This document shows positions 39,084 through 54,363 of a stretch of DNA of 64,000 nt, one piece after another. Source of the stretch: Heliocidaris tuberculata (taxonomy: Eukaryota > Echinodermata > Echinoidea > Camarodonta > Echinometridae); NCBI GenBank assembly GCA_025618425.1, contig CM046839.1, positions 5,627,858 to 5,691,857 of the forward strand, in the 5' to 3' direction. How positions within the stretch are numbered: position 1 is the first letter of the stretch; each line of letters begins with the position of its first letter. The translations under genes were made by a program, and so were the position numbers. Under the pieces are notes generated by a model. It saw nothing but the letters and a program-made list of their open reading frames with translations, had not been told where the DNA came from and made no database searches.

Positions 39084-42000
39084 ACACACACACACACACA
39101 TTCCCTCTCCTGAACTCCATCCGTTCCCTCTTTTTTTCACTTGACAAACAATTCAGGAAATGAATCTTACCGGCAGAGAAGTGGAAAGGATCTTTCTGGA
39201 TCATTGTCTCAGGTATTGCCGTCGTATTCACTATGACATCCCACAAGGTAACGGAGTGAATGTATTTCATCTCTTCTTCTGTAAACAGACTACAAACGAA
39301 CATAACACCAATTATATCTTTCTTCTTTCCTTTTACAAAGCGTGATACAAGATTACTTACAAGGTCGATTTCTTCAAAGAATTGAAATACATCATCGCGA
39401 AGACAGCTTTAATAACAGACTACATAAAGAATGAATTTTTAGTGTTATATATAGATTTATTTATTGAAGGAATAAGTAGACAGGCAGGAGGAGGAGCCAA
39501 GAGGATAATGATTTCTGCAAGCGCGCCTATACCGGTAAACGCTGCTTCAAAGGGTAATGCACGGCACAAATACTATTATTGTTGTTATTGAATTATTTAA
39601 AGAGATAATTTTGAGATACTCACCCATTGTCTTTATTTTCAAACCACAGTCTATCAGCATCTCTTATTCTCATGAACTGATCAAGAATGAGATGATGGAA
39701 CAGTTCCCCTGGACCACTGGCTGTCGTTTCTAGCATACCACCGACAAACATATCAATATCATCATCATGCCCGTCATATAGAGCAGTCAAGTTGTCGAAT
39801 ACCTGTAGACATGGAGAAGAAGAAGAAGAAAACTCGTCCAGATTATTAGAAACCATGGTAACATTAACGCTTAGAATGTTGCTTTATGCCATCTTATATA
39901 ATCTGCATTCATAGCGCCTAATACATCTCTAAACGCTTTAATACACGTGTATCTTAAGAGCATCGTCTTGATTTTAGGGCTTAAGCGCCACTAGCTTCAA
40001 TCTTTAAGTTGCTGCCTTCCATAGTACATTAGTTAATATGTGTATCTTAATACTATGTATGTACGCCGTTTGGGATAAATAAATGTCATTCATTCAAAGA
40101 AAAAATGTGGGATACTATATCCCATGGTCAGCATGGTTAGTAGGAAAAGGGAAGGCCTTCTACCCCCCCCCCCCCCCCCCATCCCACCAGGATCAAAGCC
40201 TCTTTCCAAAGGCAATTAAAAGATCTGGTAATTCTCTGAAAATCCTGTTTAAGTCCCATTTATTTTGAATTATGAAACATTGATTTATATATTATCCTCT
40301 CATTGCTCAACTCATCTTATTTTTTAGATGGTTATCATTCTTAAGTGGCCCATTATACTTGCTGCGTAAATTCACTAACTTGTGAAACGTTTCGTAACTG
40401 CAAGAAAATTTGACTATACCAAATAGGCCTTTGTGGAGTGGATTGATCTTGGAATAACTTTCAAAATGTTAACCTAGCTTCTCTGTCTTTTACCAGAACA
40501 ATGCCTTTACCTCCGGAGAAATATGACAGCCATTACTCGTGCACATATCCTTAAGCTGAGTAATGTTGCGAGGCTGTAGCCCCAGTGCCTTTCTTGCCGT
40601 GTTGTAATCAGGAAGACCGTGGTCCCGTCCATGCTGAATGGTGTTAGCAACATAGTCACTCCGAGTGAACCCATAAAACGGGCCGTAGAAATAACCTGGG
40701 CATAATGAAAATACGGATGTCAGGAAACAATTTTCAAGATTTTATTTTGTTTGAACTTTTGATATCTAAGTATACATGTATATAAGGTATGCTGAACATG
40801 TGTTCTATTGATAGACACTAATTTTATTTGTATTAATCGTTTATCTATTTTTAGGTATATTGATAATGATATGATACTGAATCATGCTATATCAGTCTCG
40901 GAAAAGCAACCAGAAAAATAATTTTAAAATCATTGTGCCTTTGGGGTGGAAATGTTAAAGGATGGCACAGAACATGATTAGAGGGAACATTTTTCTTTCG
41001 TGTACTTAAGGTGTACCACATTGGTTTTAGAAGGGACACGGGTCGGTCGCCCCCCCCCCCCCCGTAAATCTGCCACTACATCCACTAACCTTGTAGATCT
41101 TCCACCACGACGTTATCATCTTCCTCGGCCCACTGTGAGGCCAGACCGAGTATGATGTCATCCAATTCGTACTTCAAAAGAGAAGTCTGTCGGAATAGTA
41201 ATGGAAAATAAGTGAAGACCGTGTTAAAGCTGAATATAGACATTATAAGAACACGGAATAGACTTTGTATGTGTATTAATCATCATCCAACACAATCGAT
41301 AAATCAATATATTTTATTGCAAAAGAATAAGGCATATAAAACAATATTTGATAAATCATTCAACAAACACATTCAAAGAATAACAATGGTTCAGTTTTCT
41401 AATCCAAACGATGTTGCACATAAATTTCTAAAGTGTTAAACAATGATTTGATGACGTATCAACTTACGTGTCCTTCCCAGTAGGTATTACATAGTCGAAG
41501 CCCGGGATAACCATCTTCTGTTACCTGGACCTTACATGCACCATTATCGTTCTTCCTATAATAGGAAATATATGTAGCTTAATTATTCAAGTAAGAACTA
41601 TTAAGTTTGTTATGTATTCAAGAATGTTCTAAATCAGCTTAATCTGATTACTAATTGAAATTGTTATTCAGAAGCGTCTTATTATTAATGGATTTGAGCT
41701 GTATTGACGAGTAAAAAGCACAAAATAGGGGTACAAAAGGAGCAGGGGTGCCCCTATATATTAAAAAAAACTAGCTGTATAAATGGAAAAGGGGAATGAG
41801 AAGAAGTTGGTTGAGAAAGTGAAGGGGGTGAGAGGAAGGTCCGTGGTAAAATCAGGAGAAGTATTATGTTCTCCCTTCTAAAGTAGGCCCTATCGGCTAT
41901 AAACAGGACTACCCTGCTTTAAAAGAGACATTAATGAAAAAAAAAATGAATAAATGAAATAAAGATGAAGGTGTATCTAAGGAAAATAAGAAGAGGAGGA

Positions 42001-42515
42001 GGAGCTTGAGAAGAAGAAGACTAAGAAGGAGAAGAAAGGGAAACAGAAGGAGAAAAAGAAGAAGAATCTTTGTACCTTAGTGAGATGCCAGATGGTATAA
42101 TGGTCTGAATGTATCTCATGGCTGCAGCCTCAAACTCGTTGGCGATACCCGGATTAAGGTACGGCTTGTAACCTAGGATGATGGTACAGGTAATAACGTT
42201 TTATTGCAAAAGAAAACGAATCCGAAGATGAACAATTCTTAACATAGATCGTTTACTTTCTGACAATCAATACCACCATTTAACTCTACTGATCCGAATG
42301 CAGAGAGGTCAACGATTTATTGTAGGGAGTCAAAAGGATAAAAATAATTATAAACAATACAGATTTCTTCTCTATTGTTGATTAGTAATTAGGAAGATTT
42401 CATTTAGCTGATTCATGTAGAGGCCCATTTAGACTGTGAAAAATGCCGACTTGTAGCCAAAATAAAAGCAAAAACAATTTTTTAAAAATATATATATATA
42501 TATATATTTTTATTA

Positions 42516-42611
<96 letters not shown>

Positions 42612-45600
42612 TTCTTTATTTTTAGGGGGTACTTTGGGGGCTATTATAGCTACCCATTGGTGGCTTAGATCATAGATAAGATTAAAAATCAGTGAAAAGG
42701 AAGCAGTTCATATCTTCATAAAAACATGAATTGAGTTTGATCTTGATTTAAAAAATAAATGTACATCTGTAATTGTATTCGTTCCGACTGATGGGAAGTA
42801 AATATCAATTTACCTGTTATTCAAATGCGCACAGCATGACAAGGTTAAGAATGCTTCTTTCTGTAACAGTCACTGATTTGAGATCATGCATGTTAACCCT
42901 CAAAGACTGCCCCACGCATTTCTTTTGTGGAATTATTAGAAAACAAGTCAGCCATGATAAATGGAAATTTTGTGTACTATCTCCGGAATATATTCTTGAA
43001 CAGATTTCAATTTCACAGGGATTAAACAAGCAAGGTTAATGGACATGTTGACATGAGAGTTAAAGCTTGTCCATCCGTTCCACAGAAAGAAGCAAATTTG
43101 ATGACATTGGTGAACAGAGGCCTCCTAGGGCACACATAAATAATTCATCCGCTCGCATTGTATTCTTTGGAGGCGGAGCAAAGTTAATAGGATAAAAATT
43201 GAATAAAGAAACTCATATAAAATTGAGTAACTGTCTACTGTGAATTTAAAGAAGGTAAATGATGTTTAATAGTCATAGGGTTCTCGATTTCATCTGTAGG
43301 CTGAGGTGAGCTTGTCCTTGTGTACTCTTAAAGGGTTTATATTCTATCAGTGTATTTCCACTGTTTCAGCCTGCGAGACGGTGAAAGTTATATTGAACCG
43401 CGTTTCAGCCTTCTTAAATTTCGTTATCGCCGAGAAAATGCTCAAATAATGCACCTCATTCAGGAGATTTTTATATTTTGTCTCTACTCTGAACATTATA
43501 ACGAATTCCACCACAATGTTTTCAAAATATGATTTTTTTTTATTTTTTTATTATTACTATCGATTTAACACGTGAGCGAATGGGAGCCTGGATTACTTCT
43601 GTGAGCCCTACTATGATGATCATCATCATCATCTGTGTGAGCTTTTAGCTAGGGTAGATCCAGGATCGTCTGAAAGGCTCAGGGGCATCAATTTTCCCTG
43701 GAACGTGATTTCGGGGGCGGGGGGGGGGGGGTATAGAGCACACCCCCAAAAAAACAACCACGAAATGTTTTTAAACATTTTAAAAGAAACCATTAACCAT
43801 TACCTGTGTAATTGTATTCGTCCATTTCACTAGCGTCCATCCCTAAAAAGGCTGGTAGAAAGTCGTAAAATACGATTTTCTGGAAGAAAAAAAACAACAC
43901 AGGACGTAGTTATAACTGCACTTCATGTCATTACAAAACATAATTAATTATGATTATTAGACCAGTCTTCTCACGTCCAAAAAAAGAGTAAATGATCAAA
44001 ATAAAAAAAATAAAAATAAGCATTAGTCCCTTAAATCGTTACTCAGATCAGTGGTCTCAGCTTGGTAGGGACATCAACCAATCAGGAACTACCTCCTAGA
44101 AGACTGATGATCCTTCATTTTGATTGGCTTATATGCGGTTCCTGCTTAACCGATCAGAATGGTTCCCTTGATGGCATTCATGATCTTCAATTCTGATTGG
44201 CTACAGGACAGTTCCTGATAAAGCAATGGGTCTTTCTGTTTAATGCATGATCCTCAATTCTAATTGGACCTCGAAGTATGTTTGCAAATGTCTTGATTTG
44301 CCACAATGAGGGAGTAGATTTTAGCACAGTGAGTGCCAGAAATAATGAAACTATTACTAAACATTTCATTTTACACAGCTTATATATGAAGATTGTGCTT
44401 TCTTTCGTCGCTGAGTCTATAGTATATTAATTTATACTAGCTTTAAGAATTATTCGAACTGACTTTCAAGACTTAATGGGTTAATTTCTATAAATGATTC
44501 AAATGATATGCTGAATGATATCTACCTGATACGTTGCTGTAACCCATTTCTTTGCGAGGTCATATATTTCGTCATCCTCGGTACGATTCGAACATTCTTC
44601 CTCAATTCGATGAGCCCATTTGTTGTGCCAGCGCCAAAATAAGACACTGATTGACAAGAGGGCGGGGTTCTCGTTGCTATGGGGATTACCAACCACTGCA
44701 AACAATCATTATTTCAAAGCAACGATGACTTACTGCTTTTTATATCCGCATTTTCGAGTTAATGCTTGCCTGACATGATTACGACTTTTTATAAGGCATA
44801 ATATTACACGATTAATTCAATTTTAGTAATAACATCGTAATAGATTATTTTGTGTCAGTATCATCAAGTTAAACGATCTTATATAAAGAACTACCTAGAT
44901 TTTATCGGTTAAATAAAAGATAAGGGCTTTCATTCAATATGGAAAAATCTTATTTAAAATGTGAAAAATAAGGAGCTCTGAAAAATGTTCCGGTGACAAC
45001 TGCCCCATGCTTTATTTCGTGAAAGTTATAGGGTTATGGGTAGGGTTGTAATTGCGATTTAGGGTTATAGGTTTAGGGTTAGATTTAGGGGCAGACATAG
45101 TATTTTGTCCCGGCTTGAAGTTTAGAATGGGGTTAGTGTACGATATTACTGCGGAGTGATTGTCACAAGAGCATACATACAACAACAACAACAACAACAA
45201 AAATCAAACTATAGCTATCATGCACCAGCCTTGTTTCGTCGTAATTATATTTATTCCGTTCTTCATTACAGAAATTTCTAAACAGTCATTCTAGCTTCAT
45301 AACTCTGTGTTATGATAAGGTTTGTCGCTTTGTAACCAATGCTAACAACTTTTTTTTTTTAATCTGCTACCCCATTATAGGAAATAAATATTGCATATCG
45401 GTGATACATACGGAAGAGTCTCTCAGCATCGTAGACTGTATGATCCGTGGCAGGTGCGTGGTTTGTGAGAGGGAATCCGGCATAGTTCCGAGCTGGGAAA
45501 AGTACATCTCTCCCTTCTTCTGGTTGTCTTATCTCACCCCTTAGTCTTCCCTTTTCATAAGCTCTCATTTCAGACTCCCAAACTCTGTTTGGTCCGTAGA

Positions 45601-48600
45601 TACAAGTACCGTCAAGCCATGGTGTTATCAGATTCATCTGTAAATAACAATAATGATGATAATAGCTACACTGATATTGATGCCCATATCCATCCAAGGG
45701 GCATCCTCAAGGCGCATTCAAGGAATAATTTCCTACCACATACCCATTTACTACACCTGGGTGGAGAGAGGCCGTCGGTCTAGTGAATCCTTTTAAAAAA
45801 TTCAGAAGTCCAGCGAGACCGACACTATCGTTATAATGACGGATAATTCCTCTGTATCCTCTGTAATTATCTAAATAAGTTATATCATGATATTCATGAA
45901 CTTGACCTATTGTTACGATGTTGTAGAAGGTTTCGTAGTTAATTGACTTGGTCCTGTTTCTTCTTTTCTGCTTCGCTGATATGGCAACATCAAAATATTT
46001 TTTTGATTAATATTTACCAAAAAGAATGAAAGAGGTATTGGACTTTTTTTTTAGTCTGAGCCTATCGAGTTTTACAAATACTGCACATACAGGCATGTTT
46101 TTCTCTCCTTTTGAGAAAAATATATGTTATAAACTTGAACTTGAACTTTGGCCTAATATAATCCTTTGCAATCGGTTTCAACAATAAAATCCTATACCGA
46201 CTAACTTTGAAGAAAAATAAAAACTTACAACAATGATCTGCCGAGATAGACGGATTTCATTTTAACAAAGAAGGTGCATTTTAGAGATTTGAGATCATAA
46301 AAGGCATGCAGGGAAAGAGTACGTTTGACTGAAGGTGTAATATTTTCTACATCAAAAGTGTAACAATCACAAAGGACTAGTTTGGCATTGATGAATTACG
46401 TCGGTTGACTGAGATTCCAATTTAAAGTACATAATCATCCTATATTTAGTGGAATACATGTATTTTGATTATTAAAAAATTACATCCGATTATCGCTTAT
46501 GAAGGGTGTTTAAACTGTTGCAATTACTGCACTTGTTATTTAATGAAAAAATCCAATGACATCTATTTCCAATAGCTTTAATTTTTATCAAAAAGTAAGT
46601 TTATATATTTTAGTACATATATATAATGTATATAATTTCCCCTCAAGTACAATATGACTATCCATAGATTGAGTAGAATCTGGTCAGGAAAACGCAAAAT
46701 TAAATCCTTTTATTCCATTTACTTCAGTTAAGCAATATTGATTTATTTGGCTTTAAAATCGAGACAATGGATGTACATGTATATGAAGCGGTCCAAATCC
46801 TTGTGATAAAATGAATTAAAATTCAGTTCATAATATTATTTATCCAACAAACTATAATCGTAATTCATATCATTTGTATTTCATTAATTTCAGTTTATCC
46901 ATCGCAACTTAGCTCTGTGTAACTCGTTGAAAAATACATAACTGATTCAACACATGTAGAAACCTAAATTCAAGTCAACTCAAGTGCACGTGGCGTATCT
47001 AGCATAGAGTTGAACAGTGTTAGCCCCCTATCTACGTTTTGGTTTTGAGGGCCATGAATAAATATATAGAATGAAGTTCAATGTAATCAAATTGTGCATT
47101 TGTACCTGTTTTGATTTTATTGTCTGTTGTACTGTGTATTTGATAATAATCCAAAGCTGCAGATATTATTACAATAAACTGATATGATTTGATTTGATAA
47201 AACTTGCAGTAGATCTATACGGCACGATAAAGCCCAGGAACATCTCCCTTCTATCAATACTGTATATACGCCCCTTGAAGATTACCTGTTCCCTTGGTAC
47301 TGCTGAAGATTGTCCTGTATCGGGGTCATAGAGATCTCTTCTGAATGGCATGATCTTAGCCCCGCCATACATAGCTCTTAATTCATCAGGTATCTCCATA
47401 TTCATCCACTCTACAGGACATCCAGTCTTTGATGCATCCACCATCTCATCCATCACGTGTTGTGCTGCAATGTCAGGCAAACATCACATTTGAAATAATT
47501 ATTTATCGAAATATGCTATTTTTCTCTCTCTCTCTTCCTCTATCTCCCTCTCCCCCCTCTCTCTCTCTTTATCTATCTCTCTGCTTTCTCTTTTTTTCTT
47601 TTCCCTCTTCTCTCCTTCCCTTTCTTTCAAAATCTCTCTTTTATATCAATATCTCTGCCCTTTTCCCACTTCGTCCCCTTTCTTTCTATTCTGCTAGTTA
47701 ACATTATCACTTTTCCCCCTCTCTATATCTAACCTCTCCCTTCTCTCCTTTTCTCTATTTCTTTGTCTCTTTTCTCTGTCCTCTTTTTTAAATCTTAAAT
47801 TCTACTTCTGCTTTTGGTAAATCTTTCAAAGATATATCATAGTTTCGTCACATTATCCGTGTGTCTAAAATGGAATGCATCATAGAGCAAATGAAGGAGG
47901 CAGAGCGGCCTTGTGCATAGAGCGGCAGTTTCGTAATGAGAAGATACTGGGTTCGATACGCAGTTAATGCGAGAGAAACCCATTAAATTTACCTGGGCCT
48001 ATCCACAACAAGCCTTGCTTAACTGTAGCCCCCTCCACTATACAAAAATGTAAATCACTGAATTACTCTCTTATGTATTTGTTCTTGCATAATGTATTAA
48101 ATGTTCTTGCCTCATGTAATCGATTTCTATTACTCCAGAATGTATGATTTTTATGTTGATTGATTTGTGGGGGAAAAAAAATTGATTTTTTTTTTCGGAC
48201 ACCTCATATCAACATGCTTTCCAAGCTTCCTACAGGTGCTCCTTAATCCATTTTTGTTTAATTCTCACAATTTATCTTAATTTTATGATCTTATGCTCAT
48301 GTAGGGTTTTTTTCTTTCTTTCTTTCTTTCTTCTATACAGTGCGTATCAATAAAAAGTATACCCACCTTTGACAGCTTCTAATAAAAAAATTATAACTAA
48401 TGTGACTTTGAAATTTATTTCATGGTAAAAAGTAATTTGTTGTCTGTCCAGTGGTACCTCATTTATGACATTTCTGCCATGGATGACTGAGCACCATGGT
48501 CTTTAAAAAGTGTCGTCAAAAGCTCCTTGTTCCAAGTTTGGGGTGATGCAACGAATGTGGGTCAAGCCATATCAATGCGTTACTTTAGGATGAAATCATT

Positions 48601-51184
48601 TGAAAAGTTGAATCCTCCTTGGTGCTTCAATGGTTCATTGTTCAAAGTGATCCAGTGTATCTAAGCTTTCGAATGACCTTGTTTCAATTCATATGATATT
48701 CTTAATTTAGTTTAACAGCCTTCTAACTTCTTGTCTCATGAGAACTTTGTTCATTGCACCATTTCACCTGCATAAGGTGCACACGGTGTTTTTCTCGAAT
48801 AGCACATGAAACTCAAAGGTTTACTGACCTTATACAGACTGAAGAGAATGTAAGGAAGGATACATGTGCTAAGAATCACCAAAGTAAATAATTGATAGTA
48901 GACTTTCAAGAAAAAAGATAGCTTCCCAAATAAATATTGTCCATTTGAATGACTCAGTCAAAAGGCTTACCTTAAATAAGAGATGCGGATGAAGCCAAGA
49001 TTGTGTTATCATGACAAAGAAAATATCATAAATTCAGTTTGTAATAATACCTTTCTTGAGTTTGAGTTGACTTTAACACCTTTTCTATTCAAATGTACAA
49101 AATCAATTGAAAATAACTCAGCAATTGTTTTCAAACTGAAGTAACTAATGCTTAATTGTTTTGACCCACACTCGCTGCTTCACCCCAAACTTGGTACAAG
49201 ATGATTTTGACAATACTTTTTGAAAAGCCTGCTGCTCAGTCATCCGTGGCAGCAAAGTTATGAATAAGGTATCATTATACAGAATATAAGTTGCTCTTTA
49301 CTATGAAATAAATTTCAAGCTGGTAGAGGTTATACTTTTTAAACTAAAAGCTACCAAAGTTGGGTATACTTTTTTATACGCACTGTATATACGGTATATT
49401 TGAACTGTCTGTATTTATGTTGAATGTATTTTTTGTATGTTTTTAATTTAAATGAATGCCAAAAAAAAAGATTTAAATTAAAATTAAGAAGTGGAAGGAA
49501 TACTCACCAAAGAAAGCAAGGAGGGCTGTTTTGTTACTTTCAGAATGTTTTCCCGATTTTCCTTTCATAAGTGCATTACTCAGAGTGAGAGGGTTAGGTC
49601 GGTTGGGACCTGCAGGTGAGTAAGCTCCATCCGTGTACCCGACTGGTAGCCGGCGAAGGAGTCGAGACTCTGCAGCAAGAAACACAGAAAAACTGTTAAA
49701 GGGCAATCAAACCTTTGTAAAAATGCTGATTTTTGTGAAAGGAGAAAAATAAGAGAAACCGGATGGTGAAAGTTTGAAAGAAATCGGACAAAGAATAAGA
49801 GAGTTCTGAATGTTTGAAAATGAGATCACCTACATCTATGCGAATCTCAAATTGGCAATTTGGTGAATCGATTGTGACGTAATCAAGGTCAACTCTTTGT
49901 CGTACACCAAAATATCATTCCGGTTTTCTCCTGAGCGCCTTTTTCCTCGTGGCAGTACTCAAAATATATTGTAGATTGCATCTTAATTTAGGTCCTCCAA
50001 AAAGAAAAAGATCCTACTGAATTATACATTTTGAAAAAATTTCAAATTGACATTTTAGTCATTTTGAGTGTCGCGGCGAATAGGAACTTGACGGCCGCTA
50101 CATCATAGTGACCGTGTCGACCAATTTGAAATTCCCAAATGTATAGTGATAAAATATTTTTAAAAATCATAATTTTCTTATTGCTTGTCTTATTTCGTTC
50201 AAACTTTCACCAATCTGTTTCTCTCATTTTTCGGCTTTCACAATCAATTTTTTGTCTGTAATATTATTATATTTTGTATCATGCTACTAAACGCAGAAAT
50301 AAAATCAATCAAACAAACAAACAAAATTAATATGCAAAGTTGTCATTATGGGAGTGGCAGATCGTGATGGAGCGAATAAAATCACAGGGCTAAAGTAATC
50401 GATCGCCTGATTTAGTTGTAATATCAATGATTTCTCATGATTCATGTTGTCAGAGGTGAGTTGTCAGAGGGTGGATGGTGTGGGAGGAGGAGCGTTCCCG
50501 TGCCCCGTGTAACGACGCCACGTGTATATATAAAGATTATATAAAAATAAACTCACCGTACGTTCCAAGCATGGGATCAGCTCGGTTGTTATAATATCCG
50601 TTCAGTTCATGGCGTTCCATAGTTTCACTATCACCACATACTGTAGACTCCCCTGAAAAAAGGGCAAAATTATCAACGTGTTTTATAATTTACTAATATT
50701 TACTGAAATTAAAAAAAAATAGCCGATTCGAAAAGGAGGGTACCTCATCCCTACAGTTTCGTCCTTTGATGTTTTGTTATAGGTTTGGTTATACAACATA
50801 CATAACTTGTATGCTTATCCATCCTGAGCAAAGTACTTCATGCTACTTGTAATATAATTAATTTGTGTGCCAATCTGTGTGTTTGCCCATTATATCTGTG
50901 ACCTCTCACCTGTTGAAATATTTCATCCCATGTTGTTTACAGAGCAACACAATCGTTGCACTTTCTTAATGTCATAATCCATTTTGACGTTAATATCAGG
51001 TATTCATGTTTTTGAGATGTCGATTTAACCGTACTGGATTTTAACAAAATAGCACGAGTATTACAAGAGGTAATTATATACATGTAAGTTATATAGAAGG
51101 AAATATCAATATTGGTATTAGCAGAAGCAGTATAAAACGTGTCGGTGGTAGTAGTTGTTGTAGAAGTAGTAGTAGTAGGTGAAG

Positions 51185-51267
<83 letters not shown>

Positions 51268-54200
51268 TATAGCTTTCTTGAATTTATCTGTTTAGTGACA
51301 TCGAATAAACACAACGTTTGAATGATTGTTGAATTTGTTAAATAAGTTAAATACGGTAACTCCATAAAACTCTTGGAAATGGCGTGTTTAAGAGGGGAAA
51401 TAATATCGAACTACATCGCTCATCAACAAAGATGAATGCTGATAACAATAACATCATCACACTACAAACCTGATCATTTTTATGTTTGATTTGTGGTGAC
51501 ATTATTATGTAAACTGACTTCTTGTGTAAAACTCAATTTCATGTCGGCATGGCGCCTCGTCTGATGACACGATAAACATCATGAACAAATAGACCGTCGA
51601 GACATTTCTGAGCCGTAAGAATACATTTGTGGCGTCACAAATACCGGATACCAGAACACCATCTAGATTTGTTAATTATCACTATAACAACAACACGTAA
51701 TTTTTTTTAGAATGAATTCACATCACGAACTCCCTCAAGAAATAATTGCCACTTTTTCGTCCTTTATCTAGTTGACCTTGAAAACTATTAAAGAGCTAAG
51801 GGTGCAATTCGCAATTCCCTGGTAATTTTTATATTTTAACATTGATTATCACTTGTATGGTTATCTAATATGAATAGGAATTGTGTAAGGGCTAGAGACG
51901 CAACTCACTGTTAACTTTAATATTAGCTCCAATTCTGTTGGCTTTTTTTTTACAGTAGGAGCCAGAAAAGATGCAAAGGATGTAAATACCTGGAAACTTT
52001 TGTTGTAGTATGGTCATTTTATAGGAAGAAACTGTATAGTGTGATAGGTTTCTGCATGCCCAGTGAATGTAGCACCATGTTTGCTAAGCATGTCCGAGAA
52101 CATAAAGATAGGTGAGTTGCGTGCAGTAGTACACTTATTAAGGTAATATATTCCTATTTTCGGATATTTTTTCCACAAATTCTGACGAGCTTTTCATCTG
52201 AGAGCCAAAGGGCCTTATCTAATAACATTTTACATAAGGGAACGCCCTTCTGACTCTAAACACCATCTGTAAATAAGAAATACACCTTGTATTTGTTTAT
52301 ATTTCTTGCTATGTCGTGTAAGCCTCTGACAGGCTTTCCGGTTGTCAAAAGGAGTTATTTTCCTAAGGAGTTTGTATGTAACTAGAGTACATTAGTAAGC
52401 TGGTCTATCACGCTTCTGTCAATAATATTATGGTCGACGTTTAAATTGAGACAGTTGGCAAACTAAGAATAGGCCTGAAGTAAAAAGAGAAACACAAAAG
52501 CGCTGGAGCCAGGGTGTTTAATTCGTGTGAGTGTACCTAACAAATCCACCTTATTCTTTGACTGGCGTGAATACCAACGCTGTGACTCCATTAAAGAAGA
52601 AAAAATGTTGTTTGTGCATGAAGAACGAGAGCAAGACGGGAATAATTATGAAATAGACTGCGAAATTAGGAGGTGTAGATGTCGACACCTCAATTGTAAA
52701 CATGATAGAGCAAATAAAAGTCATCACAATCGAAGTGTTGAACGAAATCACCCACATCAATTATCAAAGAAGCGCTATACATTTCTTGTTAGTATCAAAT
52801 TAATTGCTAATGAATGAGTGACAGAGATTGATCCATGAAGTGAGGTTGGAGATTTAACTGATAAACTGCTAGGTTCGTTGGGCTTGATTAATCCTGGAAG
52901 AAAAATTTTCTAGAGATATGAACTGTATGATGATAATAATACTACTACAAATAATACTACTAATAATACTAATAATGAGTGTTAAAGGGCCATATCCATA
53001 ACGCAAAAACTTTTCTAGAGATATGAACTGTATGAACTAGAGATATGAACTGTATGATGATAATAATACTACTAATAATACTACTAATAATACTAATAAT
53101 GAGTGTTAAAGGGCCATATCTTTAACGCAAAGTGCTCAAGGCGCTGGAAAATACTTGAAAATGTAATTATATTACAATGCTATATATTACATGCAGAGTA
53201 CATCAGGAAACAATGTAAGGAAGTTGAGATGTAAGCAAAATGTGTCATGTGTACAGTCATGAATAACATTTGTATTGAACAAGTATGTTTAGGTGAGATT
53301 TGAAAGAGTAAATAAGAGGTGATATTTCTTTAAGTGGCTGCGGCAGTTGTTGATTTTTTTCTTCCAAAGAGTGAGGTGACCTTACAGCTTAGGTGTATAA
53401 GTCTTTAGAAGCCATCCCCTACTCTCCTGTCCCCTGTTTTCATCTGTTTATTGTATTTCTAGCTTTAGCTCCATTTCCCCGTCATCTTCATTGAGCTACC
53501 TGAATACTTTTATCGTGAATTTTCCCCCTTTGACTGTAGATATGAGAGCATTGAACCAGTGCTTCTGAACGTTTTTGCCCTCTAGACCCACACATACATT
53601 CTTGGTTAGTACTGTGACACCTGAAACCATTCTTTCTTTTCTTTGGCAATCCGATTCATGAAAAAATGTCCGCCGTTTCTCAACCAATAGGAAGGGCGAG
53701 GTTGAGTGGGAAGGTCAGTATATACTGTCCTCCATTATAAGGACACGTGTTTTTATTTTTTGTGTCTCTCTGTCTTTTGCTTGTATAATGTAAATACATG
53801 TATGAGGATGTTCGGGCACCTTGCAGCCCAAATATGGGGATATCTGGCACCTCGCTAAATGATGGTTGCCCGAAAAATCCTCGGTGGGCTGCAGACCACC
53901 ACCCCCCCCCCCCCCCCCTCCCTTCCCCAAGCACCGCCTCGTGCGCTATTGTTACGATAATGATAAACAAGACTTGGGTCCGAACGGATTTGGTTTAAAA
54001 TGTAATCAGTTTATGAATTATTGTGGATCTTTGAATCATGGGGCCTAAGCATTCTATATTCTTGATTCAAATTATCTAATGTTAGCACGTTTTCCTCACT
54101 ACTGAATCTGCGTCCTTTCCGTTTTTTAACTCTATACAACAACGTTTAATTCACTTCCCTCAAGTTTCTTCACGAATGGGTCTTTAATAAGCGTTTGGTG

Positions 54201-54319
54201 TTTGCAGTTGAACAAATCTATATTTCTTAGATTGGAACCATTAACTTTGATATTACATTTTTTTCTCATTGAATGTTAGAAGTTCCCCCAACAGAGAGAT
54301 AGGGAGGGGGAAAGAGGGG

Positions 54320-54363
<44 letters not shown>

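Noticed and set aside
52527..52817. 96-codon plus-strand frame with clustered Cys/His ([11 protein letters not shown])
   Set aside because: Looks faintly like a metal-binding motif, but no pattern of a known finger fits and there is no further support. Probably chance.
53715..54048. Overlapping frames with Pro or Gly runs
   Set aside because: Caused by a poly-C stretch near 53900; no consistent frame preference or splice context.
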